A stretch of DNA of 64,000 bases from GCA-2725625 sp964574215 (GCA_964574215.1 CAZNLR010000005.1:85004-149003); one strand, 5' to 3'. Counted from the first letter of the stretch, positions 18,070 through 27,393 are shown. Notes: generated by a model from the letters alone, not told the origin. Numbers and translations: made by a program.

Positions 18070-19494
18070 ATGATCCGCGCCTTTTGGTTTCTCATTCTCA
18101 TCGGGCTGGTCAGCTTGGGCGCGGCCCTGGTCGCCGACAATCCCGGGGCGGTGTCGCTCGACTGGCTCGGCTATCATATCGACACGTCCATCGGATTTAT
18201 GATTTTCGCGGTGCTGGTTCTGGCGCTTTGCCTGGCGACGATATTCCGGGTTTGGTCGTTTTTCAGGAAGGCGCCGCGCCGTATCGGTAGGGCCAACCGG
18301 GATTGGCGCCGCCGCCGTGGCTATAAGGCACTGACACAGGGGATGGTCGCCATTGCGGCAGGAGACGCCCAGGAAGCGAAACGTCAGTCCAAGAAGGCGG
18401 AAAATCTGTTGGCCGAGCCGCCTCTGACCATGCTGCTGTCCGCCCAGGCGGCCCAACTATCAGGCGACGACAAGGCGGCCGGTAAGTTTTTCGAAAAAAT
18501 GTCGGAGCGGAAGGAAACCAAATATCTCGGTCTTCACGGCAAGCTCAATCAAGCCATGCAGGAAGGCGATCAGGAAAGCGCCCTGGAACTGGCCGAACAG
18601 GCCAGTGATCTCAACCCAAAAACGGATACCGTCACCAGTACGCTTTTCGAGTTGCAGATCAAAGGCGGCAACTGGGTCGAGGCGGAGGATACCACCCGCA
18701 AATCGATAAAAAACAAACTCATCGACGCCAACGCAGGCCGCCGCCGCCGGGCCATCCTGTTGTACCAGCAGGGAGTGGAGGCGGAAAACGAAGGCCGATT
18801 GGGCGACGCCTTGCAACTGGTGCGCAAGGCCAACAATATGGCACCGGGATTCGTGCCGGCGGCGGTCCGCGCCGCCCGGTTGATGCAGGGCGCCGGCAAA
18901 CGCCGAAAAGCGGCCTCGGTGATCGAGGAAACCTGGGTCAAAAATCCCCATCCTCATTTGGCGGAAGTGATGGAGGATTTGGCGCCGGGCGGCGGCGGCC
19001 AGGAAATAACACGCACTTTGGAGAAACTGGCCAACTACAACAAGGATCATGTGGAAAGCCATATCGCCATCGGCAAAGCCGCCCTCTCCGCCGGCATGTG
19101 GGAAGAAGCACGGGATCATTTGGAGGCAGCCAAGCGTAAATATCCCGGTGAAATTCCCTCTGCCAGAATATGCCGGTATCTGGCGGAATTGGAGGAAGCC
19201 GAAAACCAGGATGTCGAGGCCTCAAGGGAGTGGCTTAAAAAAGCCGCCGACGGCGATCCTGATTCTGCCTGGATTTGTACCGACTGTGGAAATGTGGTGG
19301 CGGACTGGCAGCCCGTTTGTGATCGTTGCGAAAATTTCGACAGTTTTGAGTGGCAGGTGCCGCCCCGCGTCAGCCGTCTGGCCGCCGCTACCTATGTGCC
19401 GGAAGAGGACGGTCAGGACGCGACGACCATTGATGTCGACGGGAAACCCGTAGAGGATGCAGTCAACAGCGGTGCCGATGCCGGGAAAGATTGA
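18070..19494 (+). CDS. HemY N-terminal domain / TPR inner-membrane protein
   Basis: A 474-residue protein of the HemY family. Two transmembrane helices (about residues 3-22 and 38-58) are separated by the conserved DNPGAVSLDWLGY segment, followed by TPR-like helical repeats through about residue 385. A zinc-ribbon-like segment near 395-420 has CTDC and, after an intervening loop, CDRC. The C-terminus is acidic. HemY proteins are linked to hem operons, but their molecular role is not settled; they are not the protoporphyrinogen oxidase also called HemY. It begins 6 bp after the hemD-mitofilin stop, so cotranslation is likely. Confidence 0.9.
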   Translation: MIRAFWFLILIGLVSLGAALVADNPGAVSLDWLGYHIDTSIGFMIFAVLVLALCLATIFRVWSFFRKAPRRIGRANRDWRRRRGYKALTQGMVAIAAGDAQEAKRQSKKAENLLAEPPLTMLLSAQAAQLSGDDKAAGKFFEKMSERKETKYLGLHGKLNQAMQEGDQESALELAEQASDLNPKTDTVTSTLFELQIKGGNWVEAEDTTRKSIKNKLIDANAGRRRRAILLYQQGVEAENEGRLGDALQLVRKANNMAPGFVPAAVRAARLMQGAGKRRKAASVIEETWVKNPHPHLAEVMEDLAPGGGGQEITRTLEKLANYNKDHVESHIAIGKAALSAGMWEEARDHLEAAKRKYPGEIPSARICRYLAELEEAENQDVEASREWLKKAADGDPDSAWICTDCGNVVADWQPVCDRCENFDSFEWQVPPRVSRLAAATYVPEEDGQDATTIDVDGKPVEDAVNSGADAGKD

Positions 19495-20984
19495 TGGCCA
19501 TAGATGATCGCGGGGATCTATCGGACAAACCGACGGCAGAGTTATTGACTGTCGCCATTCAACGGCATCAAACGGGCGATCTGGCTGCCGCCATGGAATT
19601 TTACCAATTGATCATCGACCGGGAGCCGGAACATGCCGACGCCTGGCATCTGTTGGGCGTCAGCGCCCATCAGCAAGGCGACCATGAACTTGCTCGAAAA
19701 CTGATCGGCAACGCCATAAATATCAACGGCGCCGCTGCCGATTATCACAGCAATCTCGGGATGGTGCTGCAGGCTATGCGGCTGGTGGATGATGCGGACA
19801 CGGCCTTTCGCCACGCTCTTGAAATCGATCCGTCTCACGGCAAGGCGCTAAGCAACTTGGCAGGGCTGTTACGCCGAAAGGGGGATTTCGCCGCCGCCGT
19901 CGATTACGCCAAGCGGGCCGTTCGGTCCAACGACTCTGACGCCGAGGCCCATAATAACCTCGGCAACGCCTTAATGGATTGTGGGCGGGATCAGGAATGG
20001 TTGGACGATGCCAGGGAAAGTTACCGCCAAGCCATTCAGTTGCAACCGGATTACGCCCTTGCCCATTGGAACCTGTCCCTGGCGTTATTGGCGGCGGGCC
20101 GGTTAAAAGAAGGGTTCGAGGAAATGGCCTGGCGCTGGCATTGGTCGGGCTTTCCTGCCAAGCGGCGCCATGAAGACAAGCCGGCTTTGACCGAAGAGAC
20201 AAATCTAACAGGCAAACGGGTGCTGATATACGCCGAACAGGGGCTGGGCGACGCCATACATTTTGTCCGCTACGCAAGGTCTATCAGGGATCAGGGGGCG
20301 ACGGTGATCGTCGAGTGCCCGGAATCTTTGGCGCCTTTGGTGCAGGCCGCCGAAATCGCCGATGTGGTGATTGCCGACGTTGAAGACCCGCCCCCCTTCG
20401 ATACTCAGGCGCCTTTCTTGGATCTGCCCCGCATCTGCCGCACCGGTTCGGAAAATCTACCGGATGCCTCGCCCTATTTATCGGTCGATCAGAGCATCGC
20501 TTCGGCATGGCGTGAAAAAATCGAGAAATACGACGGTCTCCGGGTTGGGCTGAATTGGTGTGGCAATCCCGATAGCCCGGTTGAAAAGTTCCGCCAACTT
20601 TCTGCCCCGGTACTGGAACCCTTGGCGGCGGTGGAGGGCGTGACCTGGTTCAGTTTGCAAAAGGAGCCGGGACGGAAAGACATTCCTCCCGCCCCCGAGG
20701 CGCTGGCGATTGTCGAGACGGGCGAAGCGTCGCTGGTGGAAACGGCGGGCCTGATTTTGGCGCTCGACCTGGTCGTCACCACGGATACGGCGATCGCCCA
20801 TTTGGCGGGCGCTCTCGGCAAACCGACCTGGGTTCTCCTTCACCATGCACCCGATTGGCGATGGCTGGCGGCGCGCACTGACAGCCCCTGGTACCCGACG
20901 ATCCGGCTGTTCCGGCAAGAGCAACCTGGCAATTGGCCGGACGTCATTAATGAAGTTGTGGAGGCGTTGGCAGAAATTCGATAG
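19494..20984 (+). CDS. TPR protein with C-terminal glycosyltransferase (GT9-like) domain
   Basis: A 496-residue protein. Residues about 10-205 form tetratricopeptide repeats of the NLGxxL/AxxxYxxAI type. From about 225 onward is a glycosyltransferase-like domain with KRVLIYAEQGLGDAIHFVRY and a C-terminal TDTAIAHLAGALGKPTW motif, as in ADP-heptose:LPS heptosyltransferase-like folds. These proteins are widespread in alphaproteobacteria and thought to glycosylate proteins or glycans; the acceptor here is unknown. The ATG at 19494 shares one base with the HemY stop (TGATG), so I prefer it to the TTG one codon earlier. The gene is translationally coupled to the hem row. Confidence 0.85.
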   Translation: MAIDDRGDLSDKPTAELLTVAIQRHQTGDLAAAMEFYQLIIDREPEHADAWHLLGVSAHQQGDHELARKLIGNAININGAAADYHSNLGMVLQAMRLVDDADTAFRHALEIDPSHGKALSNLAGLLRRKGDFAAAVDYAKRAVRSNDSDAEAHNNLGNALMDCGRDQEWLDDARESYRQAIQLQPDYALAHWNLSLALLAAGRLKEGFEEMAWRWHWSGFPAKRRHEDKPALTEETNLTGKRVLIYAEQGLGDAIHFVRYARSIRDQGATVIVECPESLAPLVQAAEIADVVIADVEDPPPFDTQAPFLDLPRICRTGSENLPDASPYLSVDQSIASAWREKIEKYDGLRVGLNWCGNPDSPVEKFRQLSAPVLEPLAAVEGVTWFSLQKEPGRKDIPPAPEALAIVETGEASLVETAGLILALDLVVTTDTAIAHLAGALGKPTWVLLHHAPDWRWLAARTDSPWYPTIRLFRQEQPGNWPDVINEVVEALAEIR

Positions 20985-21035
20985 GCTCTGGTCAAATCCC
21001 GTCTAAAGGTATAAATAATGCCGGTCTAAAAACGA

Positions 21036-21111
21036 GCCGCTTTAGCTCAGCTGGTAGAGCATCGCATTCGTAATGCGGGGGTCGGGTGTTCAAGTCACCC
21101 AAGCGGCACCA
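21036..21111 (+). tRNA. tRNA-Thr (anticodon CGT), CCA encoded
   Basis: A complete 76-nt cloverleaf. The acceptor arm GCCGCTT pairs with AAGCGGC, the D stem is GCTC/GAGC, and the anticodon stem TCGCA/TGCGG closes the loop TTCGTAA with anticodon CGT. The T arm is GGGTG-TTCAAGT-CACCC, and ACCA is encoded at the 3' end. It reads ACG codons. It stands alone on the + strand, and I saw no integrase or repeated 3' end nearby. Confidence 0.97.
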
Positions 21112-21195
21112 TTTTTCTTTCTTCCGATTTTCCTGATAACACTCAAATAAAGATCACGACGGTGCCATGACTTGCGCAGTTTCGTATCAGAAATT

Positions 21196-21627
21196 CTATG
21201 CCGCCTGTTCACATAAGTTGGTCTGGACAAAAAGGTCCAGCTGCCTTTTTAGGCTGGCTGGGGTGAGGTTTTTCGAGGCGACGTGGGTGGCGCCGGCGTC
21301 CACATAATCGGCGATATCAGTCGCCTGATCATATCCGGAGACGACCATGATCGGGGTGTTAGTATCGGTTTGCGCTTTTCCCGTCCGAATCATTTTGGTC
21401 AGTGATGCACCGGTGATGGGATACATGTTGTGATCGGTAATAACGGCGTCGACATTTTCGGCTTTCAGTACGCGGATGGCGTCCAGTCCATGGCAAGCTT
21501 CACGAATCCTGCCGATCCCCGAACAATTGAGGGCGCGCCTGATCAAGGAGCGGGAAAGCGGGCAATCATCAACGACAAGAAATGTCTTATCCGTTCCAAT
21601 CCTGTTTTTACGGTTAGTCTCAGCCAT
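21196..21627 (-). CDS. Single-domain response regulator (CheY-like receiver)
   Basis: A 143-residue stand-alone receiver domain. The acidic pair is D20-D21 in FLVVDD, the phospho-acceptor is D65 in AVITDHN, the switch serine is S97 in MVVSG and the conserved lysine is K119 in VASKN. There is no output domain, so it acts by protein-protein contact, as CheY or a phosphorelay intermediate does. It lies 178 bp downstream of the CBS-domain gene of the DUF1538 operon on the same strand; a functional link is possible but not shown. No histidine kinase is encoded in the window. Confidence 0.92.
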   Translation of the reverse strand: MAETNRKNRIGTDKTFLVVDDCPLSRSLIRRALNCSGIGRIREACHGLDAIRVLKAENVDAVITDHNMYPITGASLTKMIRTGKAQTDTNTPIMVVSGYDQATDIADYVDAGATHVASKNLTPASLKRQLDLFVQTNLCEQAA

Positions 21628-21804
21628 ATCCCGCCACCTTTGGTTTCACCGATTTGATAAAGTTGGCAGTGATCATAGAGGCGAAAGCGGATTTCGCCAG
21701 TGACGGCCATCACCTCTGACGGCGTAATATATACCGGAAAATACGTAGGTATCGTGGCGGATGCCGGTTACCTTTTATTTCAAAAACTGTCTAATTATAA
21801 TAGT

Positions 21805-22227
21805 TTAAACGCCCTCTTCATCGTGCAATGTGCGCAGCACCATATCCCTGAGAGTAACCAAGCCCACCGGATTCCGGTCATGGTCGACCACCAGGGCGCG
21901 CGTCAGTTTGAAGCGGGTCAGCAGGCGCACCGCGTAAACCACATCCATTTCCGACGCCACGGTCAATACCGGTTTGGACATCACTTCATAGGCGTTAACC
22001 CGGTCCGGCGAGCGGTTTTTTCCCACGACTTTTCCGGCAATATCGGCAATGGCGATGAGGCCGAACTCATCTTGTTCGTTTTTTCGTTCGACAACGATGG
22101 AACTGGTATGATGCTGTTTCATCAGTTGGACGACTTCGCGCACGGTTGCGGTCGATGCGATGGTGATAACGCTTGACGACATTACGTCGGCGACTGTGGT
22201 GATTTTTTTTTCCGGTTCGCTGCTCAT
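21805..22227 (-). CDS. CBS-domain pair protein
   Basis: A 140-residue protein made of two CBS motifs (a Bateman module), about residues 10-75 and 76-138. The repeats read VMSSSVITIASTATVREVV and VMSKPVLTVASEMDVVYAV, each followed by a GLI/GLV strand and an aspartate-containing helix start (IADI, LRDM). Such modules bind adenine nucleotides and switch transporters or enzymes. The gene overlaps the PII-like gene by four bases (ATGA), making it the last gene of a coupled operon with the DUF1538 membrane pair, which it probably regulates. Confidence 0.9.
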   Translation of the reverse strand: MSSEPEKKITTVADVMSSSVITIASTATVREVVQLMKQHHTSSIVVERKNEQDEFGLIAIADIAGKVVGKNRSPDRVNAYEVMSKPVLTVASEMDVVYAVRLLTRFKLTRALVVDHDRNPVGLVTLRDMVLRTLHDEEGV

Positions 22228-22574
22228 AACATTTCCTCGATTTCGTGAATTAGGGTTTCTTCCTGGGTTTTCAGTCCGACGGCGTCCTCGGTATTAATTT
22301 GCAGAGCAATACCGGTGCCTGGTTCTTCATCGAACCGGCCGGCCTTGGCGATGGTTTCCAAAATTTCCCGGGCCTTGAACGCCGCAACGAGAAAAATCAA
22401 AACGTCCCGTTGCGCTGTTAGGTCCAATCCCAAAAAGGTTTTTTCCGGTGTCAGGCCTTCACCCCGTACGCTGGTAATAACGGTCGCCCCGGTTGCTCCG
22501 GCTTCTCGGGCAGCTTCCAATATGACGTCTGTTTTTTCGTTCGCGACAAAGGCCATGATAATTCTAAGATTCAT
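22224..22574 (-). CDS. PII-like signalling protein
   Basis: A 116-residue protein with the ferredoxin-like PII fold order. It has an N-terminal strand LRIIMAFV, helix VILEAAREAG, strand TVITSVRGEG, a shortened T-loop (about residues 43-58) and strand VLIFLVAA. Then come helix ILETIAKAGRF and the PGTGIALQINTEDAVGL segment, equivalent to the C-terminal nucleotide-binding loop. It lacks the T-loop tyrosine of classic GlnB/GlnK, so uridylylation is unlikely. It overlaps the upstream DUF1538 gene by 11 bases and the CBS gene by 4. Its place in the operon suggests it senses a nucleotide and gates the DUF1538 transporter, as GlnK does for AmtB. That role is inference. Confidence 0.85.
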   Translation of the reverse strand: MNLRIIMAFVANEKTDVILEAAREAGATGATVITSVRGEGLTPEKTFLGLDLTAQRDVLIFLVAAFKAREILETIAKAGRFDEEPGTGIALQINTEDAVGLKTQEETLIHEIEEML

Positions 22575-23355
22575 CTTTGCCTTCCTTTCCTTTGTTATTA
22601 CTAAGTTGCCTTAACCAAGTAGTCAGCATGTCATATCCCAAAACGGACACTATCGGGAACACGCTGGCAAAGGCGATTAATCCGAATCCGTCCAGCAGGG
22701 GGCTGCGGCCGGGAATGCTTGACGCCAGTCCCAGACCCAATGCCGCCACGACCGGTACGGTTACGGTCGAGGTGGTTACACCGCCGGAATCATAGGCAAG
22801 TGGAATAATGGTTTTAGAGGCCAAAAACGTCTGCACGATGACGAGGGCGTAACCGACCATAATGTAATATTGCAGCGGCGTTCCCGAAACGATGCGATAG
22901 GTGCCGATGCTGACGCCGACGGCCACGCCGATGGCGACGGCAATCCTGAGCTCAAAGGCTTTAAGGGTGCCACCGGAAACCTCCTGAGCCTTGATCGATA
23001 TGGCGATCAGGGACGGTTCCGCGATGGTGGTGGAAAATCCGATGGCGGCGGCGAACACATAGACCCAGAAGTAATCCCTCCAATGAACAGCGGCCCCCTT
23101 GGCGATGCCCAGGAAGTCCGGATCGGTCAATTGGGACGCCATCGTTTTGCCGATGGGAAATAGGGCTTGCTCTAGCCCCACCAAAAACAGACTTAGACCC
23201 AATAGCACATAGAAAAATCCAAAAACAATACGTCTCAAATTGGCCGGGCGCTTTCTGACGACAAGTGCCTGAAAGGTAAAAAGGATTACGATTATAGGAA
23301 TCACATCCAGAACGGTGGCCGCGGTCGTCTCGATGATTTGGATTAATAGCTCCAT
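22564..23355 (-). CDS. DUF1538 membrane protein, second subunit
   Basis: A 263-residue membrane protein with about six to seven hydrophobic helices and the DUF1538 core AYDSGGVTTSTVTVPVVAAL followed by GLGLASSIPGRSPLLDGFGL. It is clearly paralogous to the gene immediately upstream. DUF1538 proteins occur as one two-repeat protein or as a pair like this. A pair from Halomonas (UmpAB) has, as I recall, been reported as a Na+(Li+,K+)/H+ antiporter. A cation/proton antiporter role here is therefore a reasonable transfer, not proven. Its ATG shares one base with the previous stop. Confidence 0.88.
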   Translation of the reverse strand: MELLIQIIETTAATVLDVIPIIVILFTFQALVVRKRPANLRRIVFGFFYVLLGLSLFLVGLEQALFPIGKTMASQLTDPDFLGIAKGAAVHWRDYFWVYVFAAAIGFSTTIAEPSLIAISIKAQEVSGGTLKAFELRIAVAIGVAVGVSIGTYRIVSGTPLQYYIMVGYALVIVQTFLASKTIIPLAYDSGGVTTSTVTVPVVAALGLGLASSIPGRSPLLDGFGLIAFASVFPIVSVLGYDMLTTWLRQLSNNKGKEGKDES

Positions 23356-24089
23356 CAGAACACAATCCCGAAAATCATCACGAATATCATGGGCGAAAGG
23401 CTGGCAAAGGCGATCAGGCCGAATCCGTCGAGCATCGGATTGCGGCCCCGGATGGTGCTCGCCATACCGACGCCGAGGGCCGTTACCAGAGGAACGGTAA
23501 TGGTCGATGTGGTGACGCCGCCCGAATCATAGGCAATACCGACGATTTCCGGCGGTGCAAAATTGGTCATGATCACCACGATGATATAACCGCCGATAAT
23601 GAAATACTGGATCGGCCAGCCGACCAGGATTCTGAACACACCGACCACCAGGGCGCATCCCACGGAAAGAGCGACCGTCATGCGGAGCCAAAACGAATAG
23701 TCGGTTTTAGATTCCGGTGAATTTTCGATCGCCCCGGCCTGACCGGCGATTTCCCCAGCTTCAGCGGCGATGGCGATCAGGGCCGGTTCCGCGACAGTGG
23801 TGCCGAAACCCAGAACGAATGCAAAGGCGATCAGGCCGACCAAACTTCCCTTGCGTGTCATCGCTTCGGAGAGCGCCTCCCCGAGGGGGAATAAGCCCAT
23901 TTCCAGCCCTTGGACGAATAATGTCAGCCCAAGCACGACGCAAATGAGTCCAATCAAGATAGCTTCAAGATTTGGGAAAGGCTGACGAAAAATAACCGTC
24001 TGAAAAATAACGATGACGATGACGATTGGGGAGAGGTCACGAATGGCGCCGACTAAGAGCTTTAAAAACTGCTTTAGCGACTTTGGCAT
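23355..24089 (-). CDS. DUF1538 membrane protein, first subunit
   Basis: A 244-residue polytopic membrane protein with the DUF1538 signature. One hallmark is FGTTVAEPALIAIAAEAGEIAG near the middle; in the paralogue the same place reads FSTTIAEPSLIAISIKAQEV. The second hallmark is AYDSGGVTTSTITVPLVTAL, with GRNPMLDGFGLIAFASLSP after it. It is the first gene of a four-gene unit in which every junction overlaps: this gene, the second DUF1538 gene, PII-like, CBS. That coupling points to a complex with fixed stoichiometry in the inner membrane, with the last two genes as regulators. The promoter should lie in the 212 bp upstream. Confidence 0.88.
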   Translation of the reverse strand: MPKSLKQFLKLLVGAIRDLSPIVIVIVIFQTVIFRQPFPNLEAILIGLICVVLGLTLFVQGLEMGLFPLGEALSEAMTRKGSLVGLIAFAFVLGFGTTVAEPALIAIAAEAGEIAGQAGAIENSPESKTDYSFWLRMTVALSVGCALVVGVFRILVGWPIQYFIIGGYIIVVIMTNFAPPEIVGIAYDSGGVTTSTITVPLVTALGVGMASTIRGRNPMLDGFGLIAFASLSPMIFVMIFGIVF

Positions 24090-24301
24090 TCAATATTCTC
24101 CCCCGGTTTGGGCTCGGTGAGATGCACCCAGCGCATTCAATCTAACCCCTAGAGCCGCTGCCTGCAATGCCTGGAAATCATTGAATTAAAATGCGATCGT
24201 TACGCCCGCCTGCCGATTCTCCCGATATTACGACTGGTAAAATAACATGTTATTCACCGAGAAAATACAATGGCAATATCGTATCATCCCGCACCCGAAA
24301 T

Positions 24302-25219
24302 TTATCCGCCTTCGAAGAAAGTACAGGCGGCGTTATCCGTAAATTCAACCGCCGTACGGCATTTTTCCAGGGTGGGCATCTTGATAACATGGCGGGCGGC
24401 GGTGCCGCCCATCAGAACCATATATATGCCGGGGCCTCTGAACACGGTGTCGGATACATTGTTCCGGGCCTCTAGAATTTCATCCGGCTCTGTTTCCAGC
24501 CTGGGCCGCGGTCTCCGCAATACGGGTTCGCGGACGATATCGAATTTGAGCGATGTCCAATTGCCGAAGTGATCGACGGCTTCGATTTTGGCGGTCGTAC
24601 CGGCCCGGGGGACGAACATCTGGCTGGAGAAATATTGAGCAGATTGTTTCACGGGCCGGCCGTTGAGGCGAATTTCGGCGATGCCGCTGGCATCCCGGGC
24701 AAATCCACGAATCAGAACATAGGCGTTGGACGTATAAAGCCGGCTCTTTCTCATTCGAAAGACGTGTAAAACAGGTGGTTCCCGGTCCGGTGCGGCATAG
24801 CCGTCGCTCAGGCGTTTTAGGCGTTCTAGCTGTTTTGGAGCATCGGATAATTTTGCCTCCTCTTCCGCCAACTCTTCGTCATCAGGTAATTTATTTCCGT
24901 CGGGAAAAAGGACCGTTAAGATAGGACCGATAACGGGTCCAAGTACCGGAATGGAATAGTATTTCGAGGCCGGTTTCTTCTTTTCGAACTGGTCTTCCTC
25001 GACCGACGGATCGTGGACTTCGGTTGATTTGGTTGTTGATTTTTTTGGCGTTTGTTTGGTGACTTTGGATTTGGTATCCGCCTTCTCAAACAGCCGGTCC
25101 AGATTCCAAAGTCCGGTCAATTCGCCCGTGTTGGGATCGATGGCGCAGCCTTCCAGCCAAACCAAACCCAGCAGCGCCACGCAGACGCACTTCCAGCGGT
25201 AAATATTTAAAGGACGCAT
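24302..25219 (-). CDS. Predicted lipoprotein of unknown function
   Basis: A 305-residue protein with a lipoprotein signal peptide (lipobox LEGC, cysteine about residue 25). A low-complexity Lys/Thr/Ser-rich linker (about 48-90) follows, then a short hydrophobic stretch SIPVLGPVIGPILTVLF that may re-enter or associate with a membrane. The C-terminal half contains an Ig-like beta domain, with ARDASGIAEIRLNGRPV and KIEAVDHFGNWTS resembling extracellular Ig/cadherin-like modules. I do not recognise the family as a whole. It is codirectional with, but 212 bp before, the DUF1538 operon, and convergent with nothing, so it is probably a single gene. Confidence 0.75.
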   Translation of the reverse strand: MRPLNIYRWKCVCVALLGLVWLEGCAIDPNTGELTGLWNLDRLFEKADTKSKVTKQTPKKSTTKSTEVHDPSVEEDQFEKKKPASKYYSIPVLGPVIGPILTVLFPDGNKLPDDEELAEEEAKLSDAPKQLERLKRLSDGYAAPDREPPVLHVFRMRKSRLYTSNAYVLIRGFARDASGIAEIRLNGRPVKQSAQYFSSQMFVPRAGTTAKIEAVDHFGNWTSLKFDIVREPVLRRPRPRLETEPDEILEARNNVSDTVFRGPGIYMVLMGGTAARHVIKMPTLEKCRTAVEFTDNAACTFFEGG

Positions 25220-25359
25220 GTCCTGGGATTTCCCACCCGATTATTATTGCCGCAACCACTGCGCCCAGGTCGCGTTTTTCTCTCCCACCAAAATAATACA
25301 GAAGGACAGCCACAAAATCTAGAAAGATTAACGAAAAAATGACTACATATTGATTATTT

Positions 25360-27246
25360 TTATTGATCCAGCGCTTTTACAAAGAAGGCCTCGAGATCAT
25401 CCAGAATTTCCTGACGTTGAAACAGGAGATTACTTGATTGGGCGATTCTGGCGGCGACCCCGTTGCGCCAGTTCCGGTCCCGTCCGAGCCTGACGGCAAT
25501 CTCGACATACTGTTCGGCATTTTCCGCGATGCAATCCAGGACGCCGATCTGATGATAATAGGCATTGGTAACCCGGCCGAACAAAAGGGGAGAATTGGGC
25601 CAGGTGACAATGGGCGTGCCGTAGGCCAGCGCTTCGGCGGAGGAAAGGCCGCCGCAGGTGAAGATGGAATCGAGAATAACATCCGCCCGGTCAACCAGGG
25701 CCAGAAAAGCGTTCTGGTTCAGTCGGGGAATAAAGTGGATGCGGCGGGCAGCCTTTTCGTCAATCCGGCGCCATCTCTCCATCATAATATCGGACCATCC
25801 CGGTAAGCCGTCGATAAAGACTGCCACGCCGGAATCATCTCGTTTCAAAACTTCCATCAAAAGCGGATCGAATTCGGGGTGAATTTTAAACAGCGTCTGT
25901 GGGCAGCAGTACAACGTCCGGCCGTCGGCGAAGGTCAGGTCCGGCGCGTCGTCGGGCCCATATTTCTGGATGGGGTAAAGATAGGTGGGCGGCTGACTCA
26001 ATCGGACCAGTTTTTCCGAATAGTGGGACTGGGCCGCATTGTCGTCGTCCTCTTCCAGGTGATGGTGTGAGATGAAATAATCCATGGTCGGCAGACCCGT
26101 GGTGACGCCATGCCCCCACCCGACGCATTGCACCGGTGCCAACCGCGCGAAAGCGAGAAAGTAGGTCAACGGGTCCATGCCGATATCGGCGTAAAAAAGA
26201 ATATCGAGCCGGGCGTCACTAATGATATCGCGGGCCGGGATCAGATCGCCGGGCAAATTGCGGTAGGAATCGCAATTATCGCGGATAAAATGATTAATCT
26301 CGTCATCTCCGGCGCCTGAAAAAACGGAAACCTCGAAAATTTCCCGGTTCAGATTCGCAATGATTCCCCGGAACAGTTTCCCCACCGTGTGATTGCGGAA
26401 ACTGCACGATACGAAACCGATATGAATCTTTTCGCCGGCTGAGCGGATGGTTCGCCCGTCTATATGGGGTGCCGTGTAAATGAGGGAAGGGCAGTTACGC
26501 CGGTAAAATTGGGCAATAATTTCCTGGCAGGACCGGTCGTCATCACCCTGGTATACGGCCATGAAATTTGTGCCGGCATGGAGCAGTAAAGCGGGATCGA
26601 CGGGCCGCGTCTGGCCGGCGAGTTTTTCTATTGCCTGTTCGTAACGGTCGCGACCGGTTCTCATGTCCTCCAGGGAAGCCGGCACGACCGGCAGATGCCA
26701 GCTGGCCAGAGTGACGTCGAAACTACTGTCGTCCCGTTTTTGTGATAATTCCTCAAGGCGTTTTCGGGCCTCCTCACCCTTCCCCATTTCACGCAAAAGC
26801 CGCGCCATGTTAATCGCAGCAATGGGATGATTGGGATCGGCGTCTGCAGCCTCCCGCAGGACCTGTTCGGCCTCATCATATCGCCCGGCGGCCTTTAACA
26901 AGGCACCGATATCGATCAGAACGTTGATTTGCCCGGGGCTAAGCCGGAGGGCTTCCCGATATTGCTCGATCGCCGCATCGTCCTGCCCCAGAGAGCGGAG
27001 TGTGTCACCCAACACCACCCTGAATTCGGGTACTTGGGGCGCAGCGTTCACCGCGGCACGCAGATAGATTGCCGCTTCTTCCGTTTGCTGCTGCTTCAGC
27101 AGCACAGCCGCCGACAAAAAGGCAATTTGCGGATTCTCAGGAAAATTCTGGTCCAGATCCCGGCAAAGAGACCAGCACGCGTCCAACTGGTTGCTCTGCG
27201 CCAGTTGATAGGCGGTGTCCAGATGCTCTTCCAAAGTGGGCGACAT
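25360..27246 (-). CDS. TPR protein with SPINDLY/OGT-type glycosyltransferase domain (GT41-like)
   Basis: A 628-residue protein. Tetratricopeptide repeats fill about residues 5-190. The rest is the C-terminal domain of O-linked N-acetylglucosamine transferase / SPINDLY relatives: KIHIGFVSCSFRNHTVGKLF near the start of the catalytic half, DILFYADIGMDP, then RIHFIPRLNQNAFLALVDRA and ILDSIFTCGGLSSAEALAYG near the end. Family members transfer a sugar (GlcNAc or fucose) from a nucleotide donor to Ser/Thr of proteins. Donor and target are unknown here. It is divergent from a sugar aminotransferase/N-formyltransferase pair 148 bp away, which hints that it uses an unusual N-formylated sugar. Confidence 0.87.
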   Translation of the reverse strand: MSPTLEEHLDTAYQLAQSNQLDACWSLCRDLDQNFPENPQIAFLSAAVLLKQQQTEEAAIYLRAAVNAAPQVPEFRVVLGDTLRSLGQDDAAIEQYREALRLSPGQINVLIDIGALLKAAGRYDEAEQVLREAADADPNHPIAAINMARLLREMGKGEEARKRLEELSQKRDDSSFDVTLASWHLPVVPASLEDMRTGRDRYEQAIEKLAGQTRPVDPALLLHAGTNFMAVYQGDDDRSCQEIIAQFYRRNCPSLIYTAPHIDGRTIRSAGEKIHIGFVSCSFRNHTVGKLFRGIIANLNREIFEVSVFSGAGDDEINHFIRDNCDSYRNLPGDLIPARDIISDARLDILFYADIGMDPLTYFLAFARLAPVQCVGWGHGVTTGLPTMDYFISHHHLEEDDDNAAQSHYSEKLVRLSQPPTYLYPIQKYGPDDAPDLTFADGRTLYCCPQTLFKIHPEFDPLLMEVLKRDDSGVAVFIDGLPGWSDIMMERWRRIDEKAARRIHFIPRLNQNAFLALVDRADVILDSIFTCGGLSSAEALAYGTPIVTWPNSPLLFGRVTNAYYHQIGVLDCIAENAEQYVEIAVRLGRDRNWRNGVAARIAQSSNLLFQRQEILDDLEAFFVKALDQ

Positions 27247-27393
27247 GTAATCCGGCGTCCCTCAAAAATTTTGCGTTAAATAAATCAATATATTGCGGCC
27301 ATAAACGAATAGCCGTTAATCTTAGGTTTAGTCCGCTTTGCTATAACATCCAAATAATTGTTTTACATTCGATAAAAAAGACGTCTGATCACC

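Noticed and set aside
21036..21111. tRNA-Thr as an integration site for a genomic island
   Set aside because: No integrase gene and no second copy of the tRNA 3' end was found in the flanking sequence.
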